Positions 46,654 through 55,614 of a DNA stretch of 60,371 bases are shown in pieces. This stretch comes from Gammaproteobacteria bacterium (GTDB taxonomy: Bacteria; Pseudomonadota; Gammaproteobacteria; Pseudomonadales; Halieaceae). The notes below the pieces were generated by a model, which saw nothing but the letters and a program-made list of their open reading frames with translations, was not told the DNA's origin and made no database searches. Position numbers and translations under genes: made by a program. The number at the start of each line of letters is the position of its first letter. The stretch's first letter is position 1. Location of the stretch: the NCBI GenBank assembly GCA_030426545.1, contig JAUHYL010000018.1:1-60371 (forward strand), read 5' to 3'.

Positions 46654-47403
46654 ATGGACAGGTTTAAGGACAAAGTCGCGCTGATTACAGGTGCCGGAGC
46701 CGGCATCGGTCGGGCGGCCGCACAGCGTATTGCCGCGGAGGGCGGCGCGGTTTTCTGCGTCGACCTCAATGAGGAGGCGGCCAGCGAGACGGCTTCCCTG
46801 ATTGTGGATGCCGGCGGACAAGCCACGGCTCACGTTTGTGACGTGAGTGATGAAAGCAGCGTCAATGCCTGCATAGAGGCGTGCGTTGCGTGCTATGGCA
46901 GCCTGTATGCGCTGGTGAATATGGCCGGGATGCTGCGCTTCGACGACACGCAGATGCTCGAAAGCGCAGACTGGCAGAAAGTAATCGACGTTAATCTCAC
47001 GGGTACGCTGTACCTCTGCCGCGCCGCGCTGCCCCACCTGATCACCTCCGGAGGGAGTATCGTGAACGCGGCCTCTACCGCGGCGCTATCGGGCCTGCCC
47101 TGCGGCGTGGCTTACTCGGCCAGCAAGGGCGGTGTGCTTGCCATGACGCGCAGCATTGCGGTGGAGTACGCCAAGCGTGGTGTGCGCGCCAACTGCATTT
47201 GTCCCGGGGATATCCAAACTGACATGGCCAGGGGTATCGATTTCCCTGCGAGCATGGACTGGGAACTGATGCCGAGAATCCAGTCGATCAGCGGTCCAAA
47301 GCCGCCGGAGACAGTTGCCGGTCTGATCGCGATGCTGGCCTCCGAAGACGGCGTGCATATCACCGGAGAAGATGTGCGGGTCGACGGTGGAACCCTGTCC
47401 TGA
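46654..47403 (+). CDS. short-chain dehydrogenase/reductase
   Basis: A 249-residue classical SDR. Cofactor motif TGAGAGIG is near residue 13, VDLNE after the second strand suggests NAD preference, NMAG replaces NNAG, and the catalytic residues are in NAASTAALS and YSASK. The PGDIQTDM and end ITGEDVRVDGGTLS blocks are typical. GGAGG lies ahead of the ATG at 46654. It is divergent from the acyl-CoA dehydrogenase operon, so may act on the same substrate class. Confidence 0.87.
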   Translation: MDRFKDKVALITGAGAGIGRAAAQRIAAEGGAVFCVDLNEEAASETASLIVDAGGQATAHVCDVSDESSVNACIEACVACYGSLYALVNMAGMLRFDDTQMLESADWQKVIDVNLTGTLYLCRAALPHLITSGGSIVNAASTAALSGLPCGVAYSASKGGVLAMTRSIAVEYAKRGVRANCICPGDIQTDMARGIDFPASMDWELMPRIQSISGPKPPETVAGLIAMLASEDGVHITGEDVRVDGGTLS

Positions 47404-47450
47404 GTGTGATCGCCCGTCGCCGCGACACCCGATAGCGGGCTGACGCAGAC

Positions 47451-48530
47451 TCACTGCGATTCGATCAGCCGCACCTTGTAGCGCTTGCGTTTCTCGCCCA
47501 GGAGCGTCGTAACCTCTACCACATCGCCCGGCTGGTGCTTTTCGATTGCGCTGAAGTAATCGTCATGGCTGCGGATTTCGCGGCCCTCGATCGAGGTGAT
47601 AATGTCGCCCAGCACGATATCGCCGCGGGCATTACGCCAGGCGCCGGTCATACCGGCCTCGGCAGCGGGCAGCCCGGGGAACACGTGCACTACCGGCAGG
47701 CCCTTGATGCGGTTGCGCCTGATCCAGCGATCACTGGCCAGTTCTACGCCTATCATCGGCCGTAGAATGCGACCGTAGGCGATGAGCTGCGGAACCACCT
47801 CCTTCACGGTATTGACGGGGATGGCGAAGCCGATGCCGGCGCTGGCGCCTGAGGGGCTGTAGATTGCCGTGTTGACGCCGATCAGCTGGCCCAGTGAATT
47901 CAGCAGCGGACCGCCGGAATTGCCCGGGTTGATGGCGGCGTCCGTCTGGATGACACCGCGGATTTTACGGTTTCCCGGCGCCTGAATCTCCCGTCCCAGT
48001 GCGCTGACGATGCCGGTCGTCAGCGTGGTATCGAGGCCAAAGGGATTGCCGATGGCCAGCACTTTGCGCCCGACGGTCAGCTCCGATGAATCACCCAGCG
48101 GCAGGGTGGACAGGTTGTCCGGTGGATTGGCGATGCGCAACACCGCCAGATCCTTCTCCGGTGCGACACCGATAATGTCTGCGGTGTGCTCGCTGCGATC
48201 GGCCAGGGTGACCGTCAGGCGATGTGCGCCGGCCACCACGTGGTAGTTGGTGACGATCAGGCCCTGCTCGCTCCAGACAAAGCCGGTGCCACTGCCGCGG
48301 GGGATCTCCCGAACATCCAGACTGAACAGGCTGCGCCGCAGCGCGGTATTGGTGACATACACCACCGCCGGGCTGGCCCTGCGAAAAATCTCGGTGGTGT
48401 TGGCTTCGTCCTCAGTGGCGAAACTGAGGTAGTCGATATCGTCCGCCTGAGTCAACGCGCCCTGCGCCATTAGCAGCAGGGCCAGGAGTGCGCCGATCAG
48501 GCGGCCATACAGGGCTACGTCATTGACCAT
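47451..48530 (-). CDS. DegS/HtrA-type serine protease
   Basis: A 359-residue trypsin-like protease with an N-terminal hydrophobic anchor or signal (about 8-27). The catalytic triad is His97 in TNYHVV, Asp127 in EKDLAVL and Ser205 in GNSGGPL. A single C-terminal PDZ domain follows. One PDZ with a membrane anchor resembles DegS, which starts envelope-stress signalling before RseP, but the gene could also be a DegQ-like housekeeping protease. The ATG at 48530 overlaps the end of the DUF1499 gene. Confidence 0.85.
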   Translation of the reverse strand: MVNDVALYGRLIGALLALLLMAQGALTQADDIDYLSFATEDEANTTEIFRRASPAVVYVTNTALRRSLFSLDVREIPRGSGTGFVWSEQGLIVTNYHVVAGAHRLTVTLADRSEHTADIIGVAPEKDLAVLRIANPPDNLSTLPLGDSSELTVGRKVLAIGNPFGLDTTLTTGIVSALGREIQAPGNRKIRGVIQTDAAINPGNSGGPLLNSLGQLIGVNTAIYSPSGASAGIGFAIPVNTVKEVVPQLIAYGRILRPMIGVELASDRWIRRNRIKGLPVVHVFPGLPAAEAGMTGAWRNARGDIVLGDIITSIEGREIRSHDDYFSAIEKHQPGDVVEVTTLLGEKRKRYKVRLIESQ

Positions 48531-49239
48531 TGAACGCCGCGACAAAGCTGCGAATGCGTTTGGCATTGGCGCCAAGATCGCCCAGTCCAACGCGTGATAC
48601 CGAGCGCAGATCCAGGTAGGCCCCCTCGGCATTGCCACGCACGCGGATCACGATGTCGTCCTTGAACGCCATGATGAGAGTGGTATCGACGGCTTCAATG
48701 ATGCCGGCGCTCCTGTCTTCGTGGTACACCTCCCAGCCAAGTTCCCCGGCCACGGTCAGCGCCTGTGAGTAGGCCTGGTCGATAGTCATTGTGGTGCGTA
48801 CGGTGGTCAGGTCCGGATAGGCGCGCAGCTGCTCGGCGATGGAGTCTGGCTTGATGTCCAGCGAATTGGCGTCCTCGCCGCGTTGCTCGGCGGCGGCAAC
48901 AAAGCGCGGTGGATCACTGGTATCGGTGGTGATGTCATGGATGCGTGGGTGGTCTCCGGAGAGTGTGAGGCTGAGCAGTGCAATGGTCCCCGGTACGGTC
49001 AACAGCGCCTTCGTTCTCAAGCCTGCGCGGTGCTCGGTGTACTTGGGATGCAGCAGGAACAGGATCAGGACGATGAGCAGCAGCGCGCTGCCCAGGCAGG
49101 CCAGGGCGTACAATGCCAGCCCCTGCTGGAAGGCTCCGGAGCGCACGGTGAGCACCGATAGCGGCAGTAAAAGCAGCAGTGCGATGGCAAGGTAGCCCAG
49201 TACATTGATCGAGTTAGGTGTTTCGCTGGTCTGGTTCAT
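48520..49239 (-). CDS. membrane protein with DUF1499 domain
   Basis: A 239-residue protein. Three hydrophobic segments occupy the first 100 residues (about 15-33, 40-62, 80-94). The rest is a DUF1499 domain with PDLTTVRTTMTIDQAYSQAL, GWEVYHEDRSAGIIEAVDTT and DIVIRVRG blocks and the end SVSRVGLGDLGANAKRI. Function unknown. GGAAG precedes the ATG. Translational overlap with the DegS-like gene points to joint expression. Confidence 0.85.
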   Translation of the reverse strand: MNQTSETPNSINVLGYLAIALLLLLPLSVLTVRSGAFQQGLALYALACLGSALLLIVLILFLLHPKYTEHRAGLRTKALLTVPGTIALLSLTLSGDHPRIHDITTDTSDPPRFVAAAEQRGEDANSLDIKPDSIAEQLRAYPDLTTVRTTMTIDQAYSQALTVAGELGWEVYHEDRSAGIIEAVDTTLIMAFKDDIVIRVRGNAEGAYLDLRSVSRVGLGDLGANAKRIRSFVAAFNGQ

Positions 49240-49487
49240 AGTGTCTTCCGCGGACGGCCATGGTGTGGCGCAAGAATACTACTGCCGCGGCGCTCTGGCG
49301 AGCGTCTACGGGGGCTCAAATGGGTCTGCCGGCCGGTTCAACTGGATGGCCCCGGCGCTGGTTTGACGGCTCAGGATTTGAGCTTGTCCCGGCCAGGTGC
49401 TTAACTTGCGCGGCAGTCGACCGGCGCGAGGCGCTCATGCTGCGGCTAAAGACGGGCGCAGCAGTCGAATGCTGTGGAAATAAACCG

Positions 49488-49508
49488 GGGCGCGCTATAC
49501 ACGCGCCC
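49488..49508. repeat. operator-like inverted repeat before the hydroxysteroid-dehydrogenase-like SDR
   Basis: GGGCGCG (49488-49494) and CGCGCCC (49502-49508) are perfect inverted arms around CTATACA, which contains a -10-like TATACA. It lies 27 bases before the SDR ATG. It could be a repressor site over the promoter or an mRNA hairpin. The 295-base spacer upstream has no gene that I can support. Confidence 0.5.
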
Positions 49509-49534
49509 TGACGACGCGATCAGGAGCAGACATT

Positions 49535-50305
49535 ATGGGAAGAGTTGCCGGCAAGGTGGCCATTGTGACAGGGGCCGCCAGTGGTATGGGCAAGGCAGAC
49601 GCGATTTTGCTCGCCCGGGAAGGCGCAAAAGTCGTCGTGACCGATATGAATGATGTGGATGGTCAGGCGGTGGCAGACGGTATCGGCGACAACGGCCTGT
49701 TTCTGCACCTGAACGTGACTGACGAGGATAATTGGAAAGCGGTGGTGAAAAAGACCGTGGAGACCTTCGGGCGCCTGGACATTCTGGTAAACAACGCCGG
49801 GATGATTGCGCTGGGCAGTGTCGTCGACACGGATCTGGAAACCTGGCGACGCATCAATGCGGTCAACAGCGACGGTGTCTTTCTGGGCTGCAAACATGCC
49901 ATTCCCGCCATGGCAGAGTCTGGCGGTGGCTCTATTGTTAATATGTCATCGGTCGCAGCAGTAACGGGGCAGTCGTTCGTCGCCGCCTATACGGCGAGTA
50001 AGGGTGCTGTGCGCTCGCTGACAAAAAACGTCGCAATGTACTGCAAGGAGCAGGGCAACGGTATCCGTTGCAACTCGGTGCACCCCGACGGCGTGAAAAC
50101 ACCGATGGTCGTCAAGGTTGCCACCGGGCAGGAAACCGCCACGCAGGAGCAGATCGATAAGCTCGGCGAAATGACCAACATGTGCGAGCCGGAAGATGTG
50201 GCCAACCTCGTCCTTTTCCTTGCCTCGGAGGAATCGCGCTTCATCAACGGTGCCGAGATGTTGATCGACAACGCTGCAACCATTACGCCGCCGGTCGGCG
50301 TGTAG
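49535..50305 (+). CDS. SDR resembling 3beta/17beta-hydroxysteroid dehydrogenase
   Basis: A 256-residue NAD-dependent SDR. TGAASGMG cofactor motif near 13, VVTDMND (NAD-type acid), VNNAGM, NMSSVAAV and YTASK catalytic blocks are clear. VNSDGVFLGCKHAIPAM and SVHPDGVKTPM closely resemble the equivalent parts of Comamonas testosteroni 3beta/17beta-hydroxysteroid dehydrogenase as I recall it. Cyclopentanol-type alcohols are the other known substrates of this group. GGAG precedes the ATG. An EthD gene follows in 28 bases. Confidence 0.85.
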   Translation: MGRVAGKVAIVTGAASGMGKADAILLAREGAKVVVTDMNDVDGQAVADGIGDNGLFLHLNVTDEDNWKAVVKKTVETFGRLDILVNNAGMIALGSVVDTDLETWRRINAVNSDGVFLGCKHAIPAMAESGGGSIVNMSSVAAVTGQSFVAAYTASKGAVRSLTKNVAMYCKEQGNGIRCNSVHPDGVKTPMVVKVATGQETATQEQIDKLGEMTNMCEPEDVANLVLFLASEESRFINGAEMLIDNAATITPPVGV

Positions 50306-50333
50306 GCCCGCGCAAAGCAGGGAGGACGCCCCA

Positions 50334-51053
50334 ATGGAAAAAATACAGTATGCACTGTGGAAGAACGCTGCACAGGAAGCGGACACGTTTCGCGATGAGC
50401 TTTTGCAGCAGGTGGCGCATCCGTTGTGTGATGTCCCGGGCGTACATGGTATTCGCCTGTGTGTCGCCGACAGCGCGGTGGCACCGGCCAACGGCCGACG
50501 CATGCAGAGCGCTTCTTCCGTGCCGGATGCGATGCTGTCGCTTTGGGTGGACGACGCCGGCGCTGCAGCCAACTGGGAACCCTTGATCGATGACCACGTC
50601 CTGCGACGCAACGGCTATCTGGTGACCGAGGCGGAGCCGTTGATCAATCAGCAGGCACACCCCACCCAGCCGGGCGACCGCATGTACGGTATGTGCCACG
50701 TGGTGTTCATGTCGCACCCGCAAAGCCAGACCACCGAGGAGTGGTTTAGCGTATGGAAAGACAGTCACACCGAGGTAGCAATCGAAACCCAGTCAACGTT
50801 TGGTTATCGCCAGAATGTGGTCGTCAGGTTACTGGGCAAGGATACGCCACACTGTCATGCGATCGTCGAGGAGAACTTTCCACCAGAGGCGATGACCGAT
50901 GATCACGCGTTTTATGCCACTGGCGGCGATGATGCGGTGTTGCAAAAGCACATGACCGCGATGATGGAAAGTTGTTCGCGGTTTATCGATTTTGAGCGTA
51001 TCGATGTTATTCCGATGAGTGAGTACCCCGTTAAACTGCTCCACAGTCTGTGA
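50334..51053 (+). CDS. EthD-domain (dimeric alpha/beta barrel) protein
   Basis: A 239-residue soluble protein. It begins IQYALWKNA, has a central MCHVVFMSHPQSQTTEEWFSVW...DSHTEVAIETQSTFGYRQNVVV block and ends YPVKLLHSL, the tandem ferredoxin-like pattern of EthD-related proteins. Such proteins often accompany catabolic oxidoreductases and may act as isomerases, lyases or chaperone-like factors; no catalytic residue is assignable. GGAGG precedes the ATG. It is in one operon with the hydroxysteroid-dehydrogenase-like SDR. Confidence 0.75.
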   Translation: MEKIQYALWKNAAQEADTFRDELLQQVAHPLCDVPGVHGIRLCVADSAVAPANGRRMQSASSVPDAMLSLWVDDAGAAANWEPLIDDHVLRRNGYLVTEAEPLINQQAHPTQPGDRMYGMCHVVFMSHPQSQTTEEWFSVWKDSHTEVAIETQSTFGYRQNVVVRLLGKDTPHCHAIVEENFPPEAMTDDHAFYATGGDDAVLQKHMTAMMESCSRFIDFERIDVIPMSEYPVKLLHSL

Positions 51054-51216
51054 TTGGAAGCGCGGTCTTTATAGGGTGCCGTAGCTAAATAGTTGCCGTT
51101 AGAAACGCAACCGCTCCGTGGTTTCGCCGCTGGGTTTCTGCCGCCGTTCAGGCAGGATTGCGTTAGCTGCAGTCGCTGCGTAACCTGTTGGTTCGCTCGG
51201 TGATCGGTGTTTGCCC

Positions 51217-52287
51217 ATGCGCAATCTGCTGCTCGGCTTTCTGTCCCTTGTCGTTGCCCTGACTGTCCTGGTGATGGCTGGCGAGCTCGCCGTGCGTGGC
51301 TATCTGGTGGCGCAGGCGGTGTTGAACGATCATACCGTGCTGCTTTTTGCGCCAGACGAAAAGCTCGGCTGGCGCGCCGCGCCCAATTATCGCTTTACCG
51401 GCGAGCTTCATGACGCCGCCGGGCAGCCCTATCCCGTGCGAGCACGCACCGACGCGCGCGGATTCCGCGCCTTCGGCGACCCTGCTGTAAAGGATCGTGC
51501 GAAGCTCATGTTCATCGGTGATTCCTTTACGCACGCCAGGCACGTATCTGATGAGAATGCGTATTTCAGTGTGCTCGGGGAGAAGCTGTCCGCCGAAGTC
51601 TTCGCGCTGGGAGTCGGTGGCTACGGCACGCTCCAGCAGTACCTGATGCTGGACAGCTATATCGATGAGATCGCGCCGGACGCGGTGATTATTCAGTTTT
51701 GCCCGAACGACTTCATTAACAATTCGTTTGAGCTGGAGTTCAACAGTGCCAGGAACAACAACCACAAAAGGCGCCCCTACTTCAGCAACGGGCGTATAAG
51801 CTACCGGCTGCCGAAGCCAAGCCCGGCGCTCTGGCACTTCGCCAATGAACACTCGCGTCTGCTGTATTTTCTGCTAACGCGCCTGGATCGCCTGCGGCCG
51901 GCGCCGCAACCCTCCAGCGAAGATCAAATCAATAACCGTGGGCGCAGCTTCCCGGCATTCGCGCAGGCGGTGGAGGTTACCGGGCTGCTGCTCGCAAAAA
52001 TACGTGAGCGTGTGCCCGCAGAGGTGCCTGTCTATGCGTTTGTCACCAGTGAGGCCGATATATTCCGTGAACTTGCTGAGGACAATGGCATACGGTTTAT
52101 TCCGGAGGTGCCGCGCGCACTCAGCATGGCGCGTGCACAGGGGGCAGTGCTGGAGGCAGGGGATGGTGCGCATTGGAACAATGCCGGACACCGTCTGGTT
52201 GCCAACGCGTTGTTGCTGCCACTCGGCGCGGTAGCGCCGGGTGGTGTTTTCGAGCCCGTGACAATCAGCCCTGCTGTAAGGCCCTGA
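51217..52287 (+). CDS. membrane-anchored SGNH/GDSL hydrolase
   Basis: A 356-residue protein with one N-terminal hydrophobic segment (about 4-30), then an SGNH fold. The nucleophile block is [12 protein letters not shown] (Ser103), the Gly block is [10 protein letters not shown], the Asn is in FCPNDFINN, and [10 protein letters not shown] gives the catalytic Asp-His. Similar proteins are esterases or acetyl-modifying enzymes of envelope sugars; substrate unknown. I chose the ATG at 51217; a TTG two codons earlier is possible. Its 3' end overlaps htpX by 23 bases, tail to tail. Confidence 0.8.
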   Translation: MRNLLLGFLSLVVALTVLVMAGELAVRGYLVAQAVLNDHTVLLFAPDEKLGWRAAPNYRFTGELHDAAGQPYPVRARTDARGFRAFGDPAVKDRAKLMFIGDSFTHARHVSDENAYFSVLGEKLSAEVFALGVGGYGTLQQYLMLDSYIDEIAPDAVIIQFCPNDFINNSFELEFNSARNNNHKRRPYFSNGRISYRLPKPSPALWHFANEHSRLLYFLLTRLDRLRPAPQPSSEDQINNRGRSFPAFAQAVEVTGLLLAKIRERVPAEVPVYAFVTSEADIFRELAEDNGIRFIPEVPRALSMARAQGAVLEAGDGAHWNNAGHRLVANALLLPLGAVAPGGVFEPVTISPAVRP

Positions 52288-53146
52288 TCCTGTCGTCCAG
52301 CGGTGGGTGGCTGGCGAGCAGGCTCATCAGACCCTGCTTCATGCCTTCGCTGATGCCAAAGGCAGTGAGTTGACCCGGCAGGTCCTGGTGCTGGTTCTGT
52401 TCCATTTGCAGGCGCTGCAGGGCGGCGATCATGGCGCCGGGGCTGGCCAGCGAGGCGCCGGCGTGGTCCGCACGGTATTCGCGCCAGCGGGAGAACCAGG
52501 CCACTATCATGCTGGCGAGAATGCCCAGTACGATTTCTGCCACGATGGTCACCACGAAATAGCCTATGCCGTAGCCGCGCTCGGTCTTGAAGATCACGCG
52601 GTCGACGGTATGACCGATGATGCGCGCAAAAAACATCACGAAGGTGTTGACTACGCCCTGGATCAGCGCAAGCGTGACCATATCACCATTGGCGACGTGA
52701 CCGATTTCATGGGCCATCACCGCGCGCACCTCCTCGGGGCGGAAGCGCTGCAGTAGACCGGCGCTGACGGCGACCAGCGCGTCGTTTTTGTTCCAGCCTG
52801 TGGCGAAGGCGTTCGCGGTTTCGGACGGGAAAATACCGACTTCCGGCATACCGATTCCCGCCTCTTCGGCGAGTTCGCGCACGGTCTCCACCAGCCACTG
52901 CTCGTCGCGGTTGCGCGGCTGCTCAATCAGTACCGTGCCGGTGGCGCGCTTTGCCATCCATTTTGACAGCAGCAACGAAATCATGGCGCCACCCATGCCG
53001 AACACACCGCAGAAAATCAGTAGTGACCCGTGATTGAGGTCCACACCGTTCGCGGCGAGGATGCCCTCAAGCCCGAGCAGGTTGAAGACGATACTGACCA
53101 GCACCAGTACGGCGATATTCGTGGCCAGGAACAATAATATGCGCAT
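52265..53146 (-). CDS. htpX: membrane metalloprotease HtpX
   Basis: A 293-residue inner-membrane zinc protease for quality control of membrane proteins. Two N-terminal hydrophobic segments (1-29, 40-60) and a second pair in the middle flank the HEIGH motif at 146-150. The later [13 protein letters not shown] gives the third ligand region, and the end is [17 protein letters not shown] is near the ATG. Length equals the E. coli protein. Confidence 0.96.
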   Translation of the reverse strand: MRILLFLATNIAVLVLVSIVFNLLGLEGILAANGVDLNHGSLLIFCGVFGMGGAMISLLLSKWMAKRATGTVLIEQPRNRDEQWLVETVRELAEEAGIGMPEVGIFPSETANAFATGWNKNDALVAVSAGLLQRFRPEEVRAVMAHEIGHVANGDMVTLALIQGVVNTFVMFFARIIGHTVDRVIFKTERGYGIGYFVVTIVAEIVLGILASMIVAWFSRWREYRADHAGASLASPGAMIAALQRLQMEQNQHQDLPGQLTAFGISEGMKQGLMSLLASHPPLDDRIRALQQG

Positions 53147-53284
53147 TGCTTTGCCTCAGTTTTCTCGCTCAGTAAAGTGGGGCGAACACTGCACCCGACT
53201 CACAACGTTAGCATAGACACCGCCAGCGACGGCTTGTTCACTGCAAAAACTACAGTTCAGTAACGATAGATGTGGTCGGATCGC

Positions 53285-53611
53285 TCAGGAATCAAGGGTG
53301 GCGACGTTGTCCCCGGCGTCTACCGGTTGTAACTCGGTTTCGGGAGGGCTTGCCTCGGCCTCGGTATCCGTTTTCTTCGGTAACAGGTGCTCGCTGGGCT
53401 CGATAATGACCTCGTTCTTGTCGGTCAACTGAACCGCGGTGACTTCACCGCGCAGCTCGATGTCTTTCGAGCTGAGTTCGAACAGCGTGTTCACCGCCTC
53501 GTCCTCGTGTTTGGCGCGCATAACCCCCCGTGGCTCGGTGCCATCTACCCACTCCTTGCCCTTGCCCCAGTAGTGCCCAAGCTGGTTGCGTACGACAAAT
53601 ACCTCAGTCAT
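53285..53611 (-). CDS. conserved hypothetical protein, 108 aa
   Basis: A 108-residue protein with a conserved head TEVFVVRNQLGHYWGKGKEWVDGTEPRGVMRAKHEDEAVNTLFELSSKDIEL-like pattern and an acidic variable tail from about residue 75. I recall close matches among uncharacterised pseudomonad proteins. No catalytic motif or signal. A strong GGAGGAG site precedes the ATG. It stands alone between htpX and the J-domain gene. Confidence 0.75.
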   Translation of the reverse strand: MTEVFVVRNQLGHYWGKGKEWVDGTEPRGVMRAKHEDEAVNTLFELSSKDIELRGEVTAVQLTDKNEVIIEPSEHLLPKKTDTEAEASPPETELQPVDAGDNVATLDS

Positions 53612-53768
53612 GGTGTTGTGTTCTCCTCCACCTGTTGTGTTGGCATTGATTGCCGAAAACGGCTGCTAATCGTTGCAAGTGATGCCTGCTGCGCGCGATT
53701 TTAAGTGCAGGACACGGCTTTTCCCAGCGAAAAATGGCGCGGCTCTGCAGTGCGTGTATTGCGTGGCA

Positions 53769-54485
53769 TTAACCCAGCAGGATGTCTTTGGCCTGGTTTA
53801 CCCTCGAGGCAAGGTAGTCATTGCCGCCGCGATCAGGGTGCAGCTTCTGCATCAGCCTGCGGTGTGCCTGTACGATATCTTCCTCGCTGGCGCTTTCATC
53901 CAGGCCCAGCACCGCCAGCGCCTCGGCGCGGTTCATCTGGCCGCTGCCCTGACTGGCGGTTGAAGACTGAGCGCCGAACGGGCCCTCACCGGGAAAGCGT
54001 TGTTGCAGGTAGCTGTCCAGTAACTGCACAGCATCCTGATCCTGTTGCTGGCAGTAGCTCAGCAGCGCCTGCAACTGCTCCCGGTCCATATCCTGCAGTC
54101 GCCAGCCTGTGTACTGCCCCTTGAGCACCTCGCCCTGTAGTTCGCCGCTGTCGTGGTCCAGGTGCATGAGCAGTACTTCACTCTGTACGGTAGAGCGCTG
54201 CCCGCCGCTGGCGGCGGCGTTTTTGCCGCGCAGGCTGGCGAGCATGGGGAAAAAACGGATCGCCAGCGGTAGCAGTTGCCTGGCGCCCACCAGCAGGGCA
54301 GTGAAGGCGGCGCCGATCCAGTGCATGCGCCCGGTCAGGGTGAGGCCGATGACCGCCACAACCAGCACACCGATACCAATCTTGATGTACTCGGCGCGCC
54401 GCTTGTGCGGCGGCAGTGCTTTGACCCGCCGCAATAGCAGGTAGACGACGGCGGCAATCGCCAGCAGCAGTATCAGTCTGGGCAC
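53769..54485 (-). CDS. membrane-anchored J-domain protein
   Basis: A 238-residue protein. Two hydrophobic segments (about 3-18 and 36-52) anchor it to the membrane, and the last 60 residues form a J-domain with LMQKLHPDRGG, the HPD motif that stimulates DnaK ATPase. Having the J-domain at the C-terminus behind a membrane anchor suggests recruitment of DnaK to a membrane or import-like task. The start is GTG at 54485. The VWA-domain gene lies 20 bases upstream on the same strand. Confidence 0.82.
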   Translation of the reverse strand: MPRLILLLAIAAVVYLLLRRVKALPPHKRRAEYIKIGIGVLVVAVIGLTLTGRMHWIGAAFTALLVGARQLLPLAIRFFPMLASLRGKNAAASGGQRSTVQSEVLLMHLDHDSGELQGEVLKGQYTGWRLQDMDREQLQALLSYCQQQDQDAVQLLDSYLQQRFPGEGPFGAQSSTASQGSGQMNRAEALAVLGLDESASEEDIVQAHRRLMQKLHPDRGGNDYLASRVNQAKDILLG

Positions 54486-54505
54486 AGTGAGTTAAAGCCC
54501 CGCGC

Positions 54506-55192
54506 TTAGTCTTTTAGTTGTTGGAGGAGCAGTTTAGCACCCTCGCCGGTGCGCTTCTCCAGCGCCGTGCGGCCGCCGGCTGCGTAGCTGGCCACCGCGC
54601 CGAGCAGGCTTGCGAGTGTGGTTGCGCTGGCGCTGTCGAAGCGTGCCCAGGCACCGCCACTGATAGTGCTCATGCTGCGCAGGGTGCGCTCCACAGCCAC
54701 GTTGTGACCCTCCTGAAACAGGAACAAAGGCAGCTTGAGCATGCCGCATTGGCCGGCGAGGTCGCACAGCGTGTCGGTACTTTCCTCAATGGCATCGCCG
54801 ATGAAGACCACCGCGCGTACCGGCTGCTTGCGGTGTTCAGCCAGGGCGTGTTTCAGCAGGCGCGCAATCTGCGTGTGACCCCCCTCACAGCGTACGGATC
54901 CCATCAGCGAAGAAAGGGCGTTGCTGTCGGTGAGCCAGCGACTGGCGTAAAAATCGTGGAAGCCGCGGTAGTAGCAGAGTTGAACTGCCAGTGCGGCGAT
55001 GCTGGAGGTGGCGCGAAACATCTCCTGCTGCAGGTGACAGGCGCGATCCCAGGTGGGTTGTCGGCTGGCGGTGGCGTCGACGGCGAACAGCAGCCGTGGC
55101 TGCTTGTCGACGACCGCGGTGATGGCCTTGCTTTTAGCCAGGAATTGCGCGATCTCGTTGCTGGAAGAGCGGCGCGAAGGTGGTTTTGCCAT
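54506..55192 (-). CDS. VWA-like domain protein
   Basis: A 228-residue soluble protein with a von Willebrand A-like fold. The MIDAS-type motif is LLFAVDATASRQ (Asp39-x-Thr-x-Ser43), VRAVVFIGDAIEES gives the later acidic strand, and repeated short hydrophobic strands fit the fold. VWA proteins bind partners or metal; no enzyme activity is implied. The ATG at 55192 was chosen because upstream sequence lies in the neighbouring gene. It is between a 60-residue gene and the J-domain gene, all on one strand. Confidence 0.78.
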   Translation of the reverse strand: MAKPPSRRSSSNEIAQFLAKSKAITAVVDKQPRLLFAVDATASRQPTWDRACHLQQEMFRATSSIAALAVQLCYYRGFHDFYASRWLTDSNALSSLMGSVRCEGGHTQIARLLKHALAEHRKQPVRAVVFIGDAIEESTDTLCDLAGQCGMLKLPLFLFQEGHNVAVERTLRSMSTISGGAWARFDSASATTLASLLGAVASYAAGGRTALEKRTGEGAKLLLQQLKD

Positions 55193-55211
55193 AGGCAGGC
55201 GCGGGTTGCCC

Positions 55212-55394
55212 TCAGTGCGTATCAGGCCCCAGTTTACCCAATTCCTGGAGTTCCTCCAGGTAGCGCCGGCGGCGCGCCAGTTCGGCAACTGCTTCGGACA
55301 GTTCCGTCGCGCTGATATCGCCATCCCGGTCGTTGATCAGTTCCCACAGTTTGCGGCTGCAAAGCTCGCGGGCGTCCAGTTGTTGTGTTTCCAT
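55212..55394 (-). CDS. small helical protein, 60 aa
   Basis: A 60-residue charged protein (METQQLDARELCSRKLW..., then DISATELSEAVAELARRRRYLEELQEL). It looks like two helices, the second amphipathic. It has a short GA-rich region before its ATG and lies 19 bases ahead of the VWA gene. I do not recognise it. Genuine coding is supported by tight placement in the operon. Confidence 0.6.
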   Translation of the reverse strand: METQQLDARELCSRKLWELINDRDGDISATELSEAVAELARRRRYLEELQELGKLGPDTH

Positions 55395-55614
55395 TACTCT
55401 TTTCGCTGTTCGTTTATCTTTTGGTCAGTGATTAGTTGCAGCGGGCCTTGTCAGGGCCGCTTCCTGCTCGGGTCATTGGACTGTCTCTGCCTGCTCCGGT
55501 TCCCGGGTAGACGCGGAATACCTCAAGCCCGCCGCTAGTGTAGACGGCGAATATGACAGGATAGTGAATGCCCGGCGCTTGAATTGCGCAAGGCAGACCA
55601 GCTTACACGTTGCG

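Noticed and set aside
49260-49511. Open frame of 83 codons between the DUF1499 and SDR genes
   Set aside because: No ribosome site, Trp/Arg/Cys-rich composition unlike real proteins, and it runs through the inverted repeat; treated as non-coding.
55442-55465. GCGGGCC...GGGCCGC near 55.45 kb considered as a terminator for phoD
   Set aside because: Arms mismatch in the middle and no T run follows.
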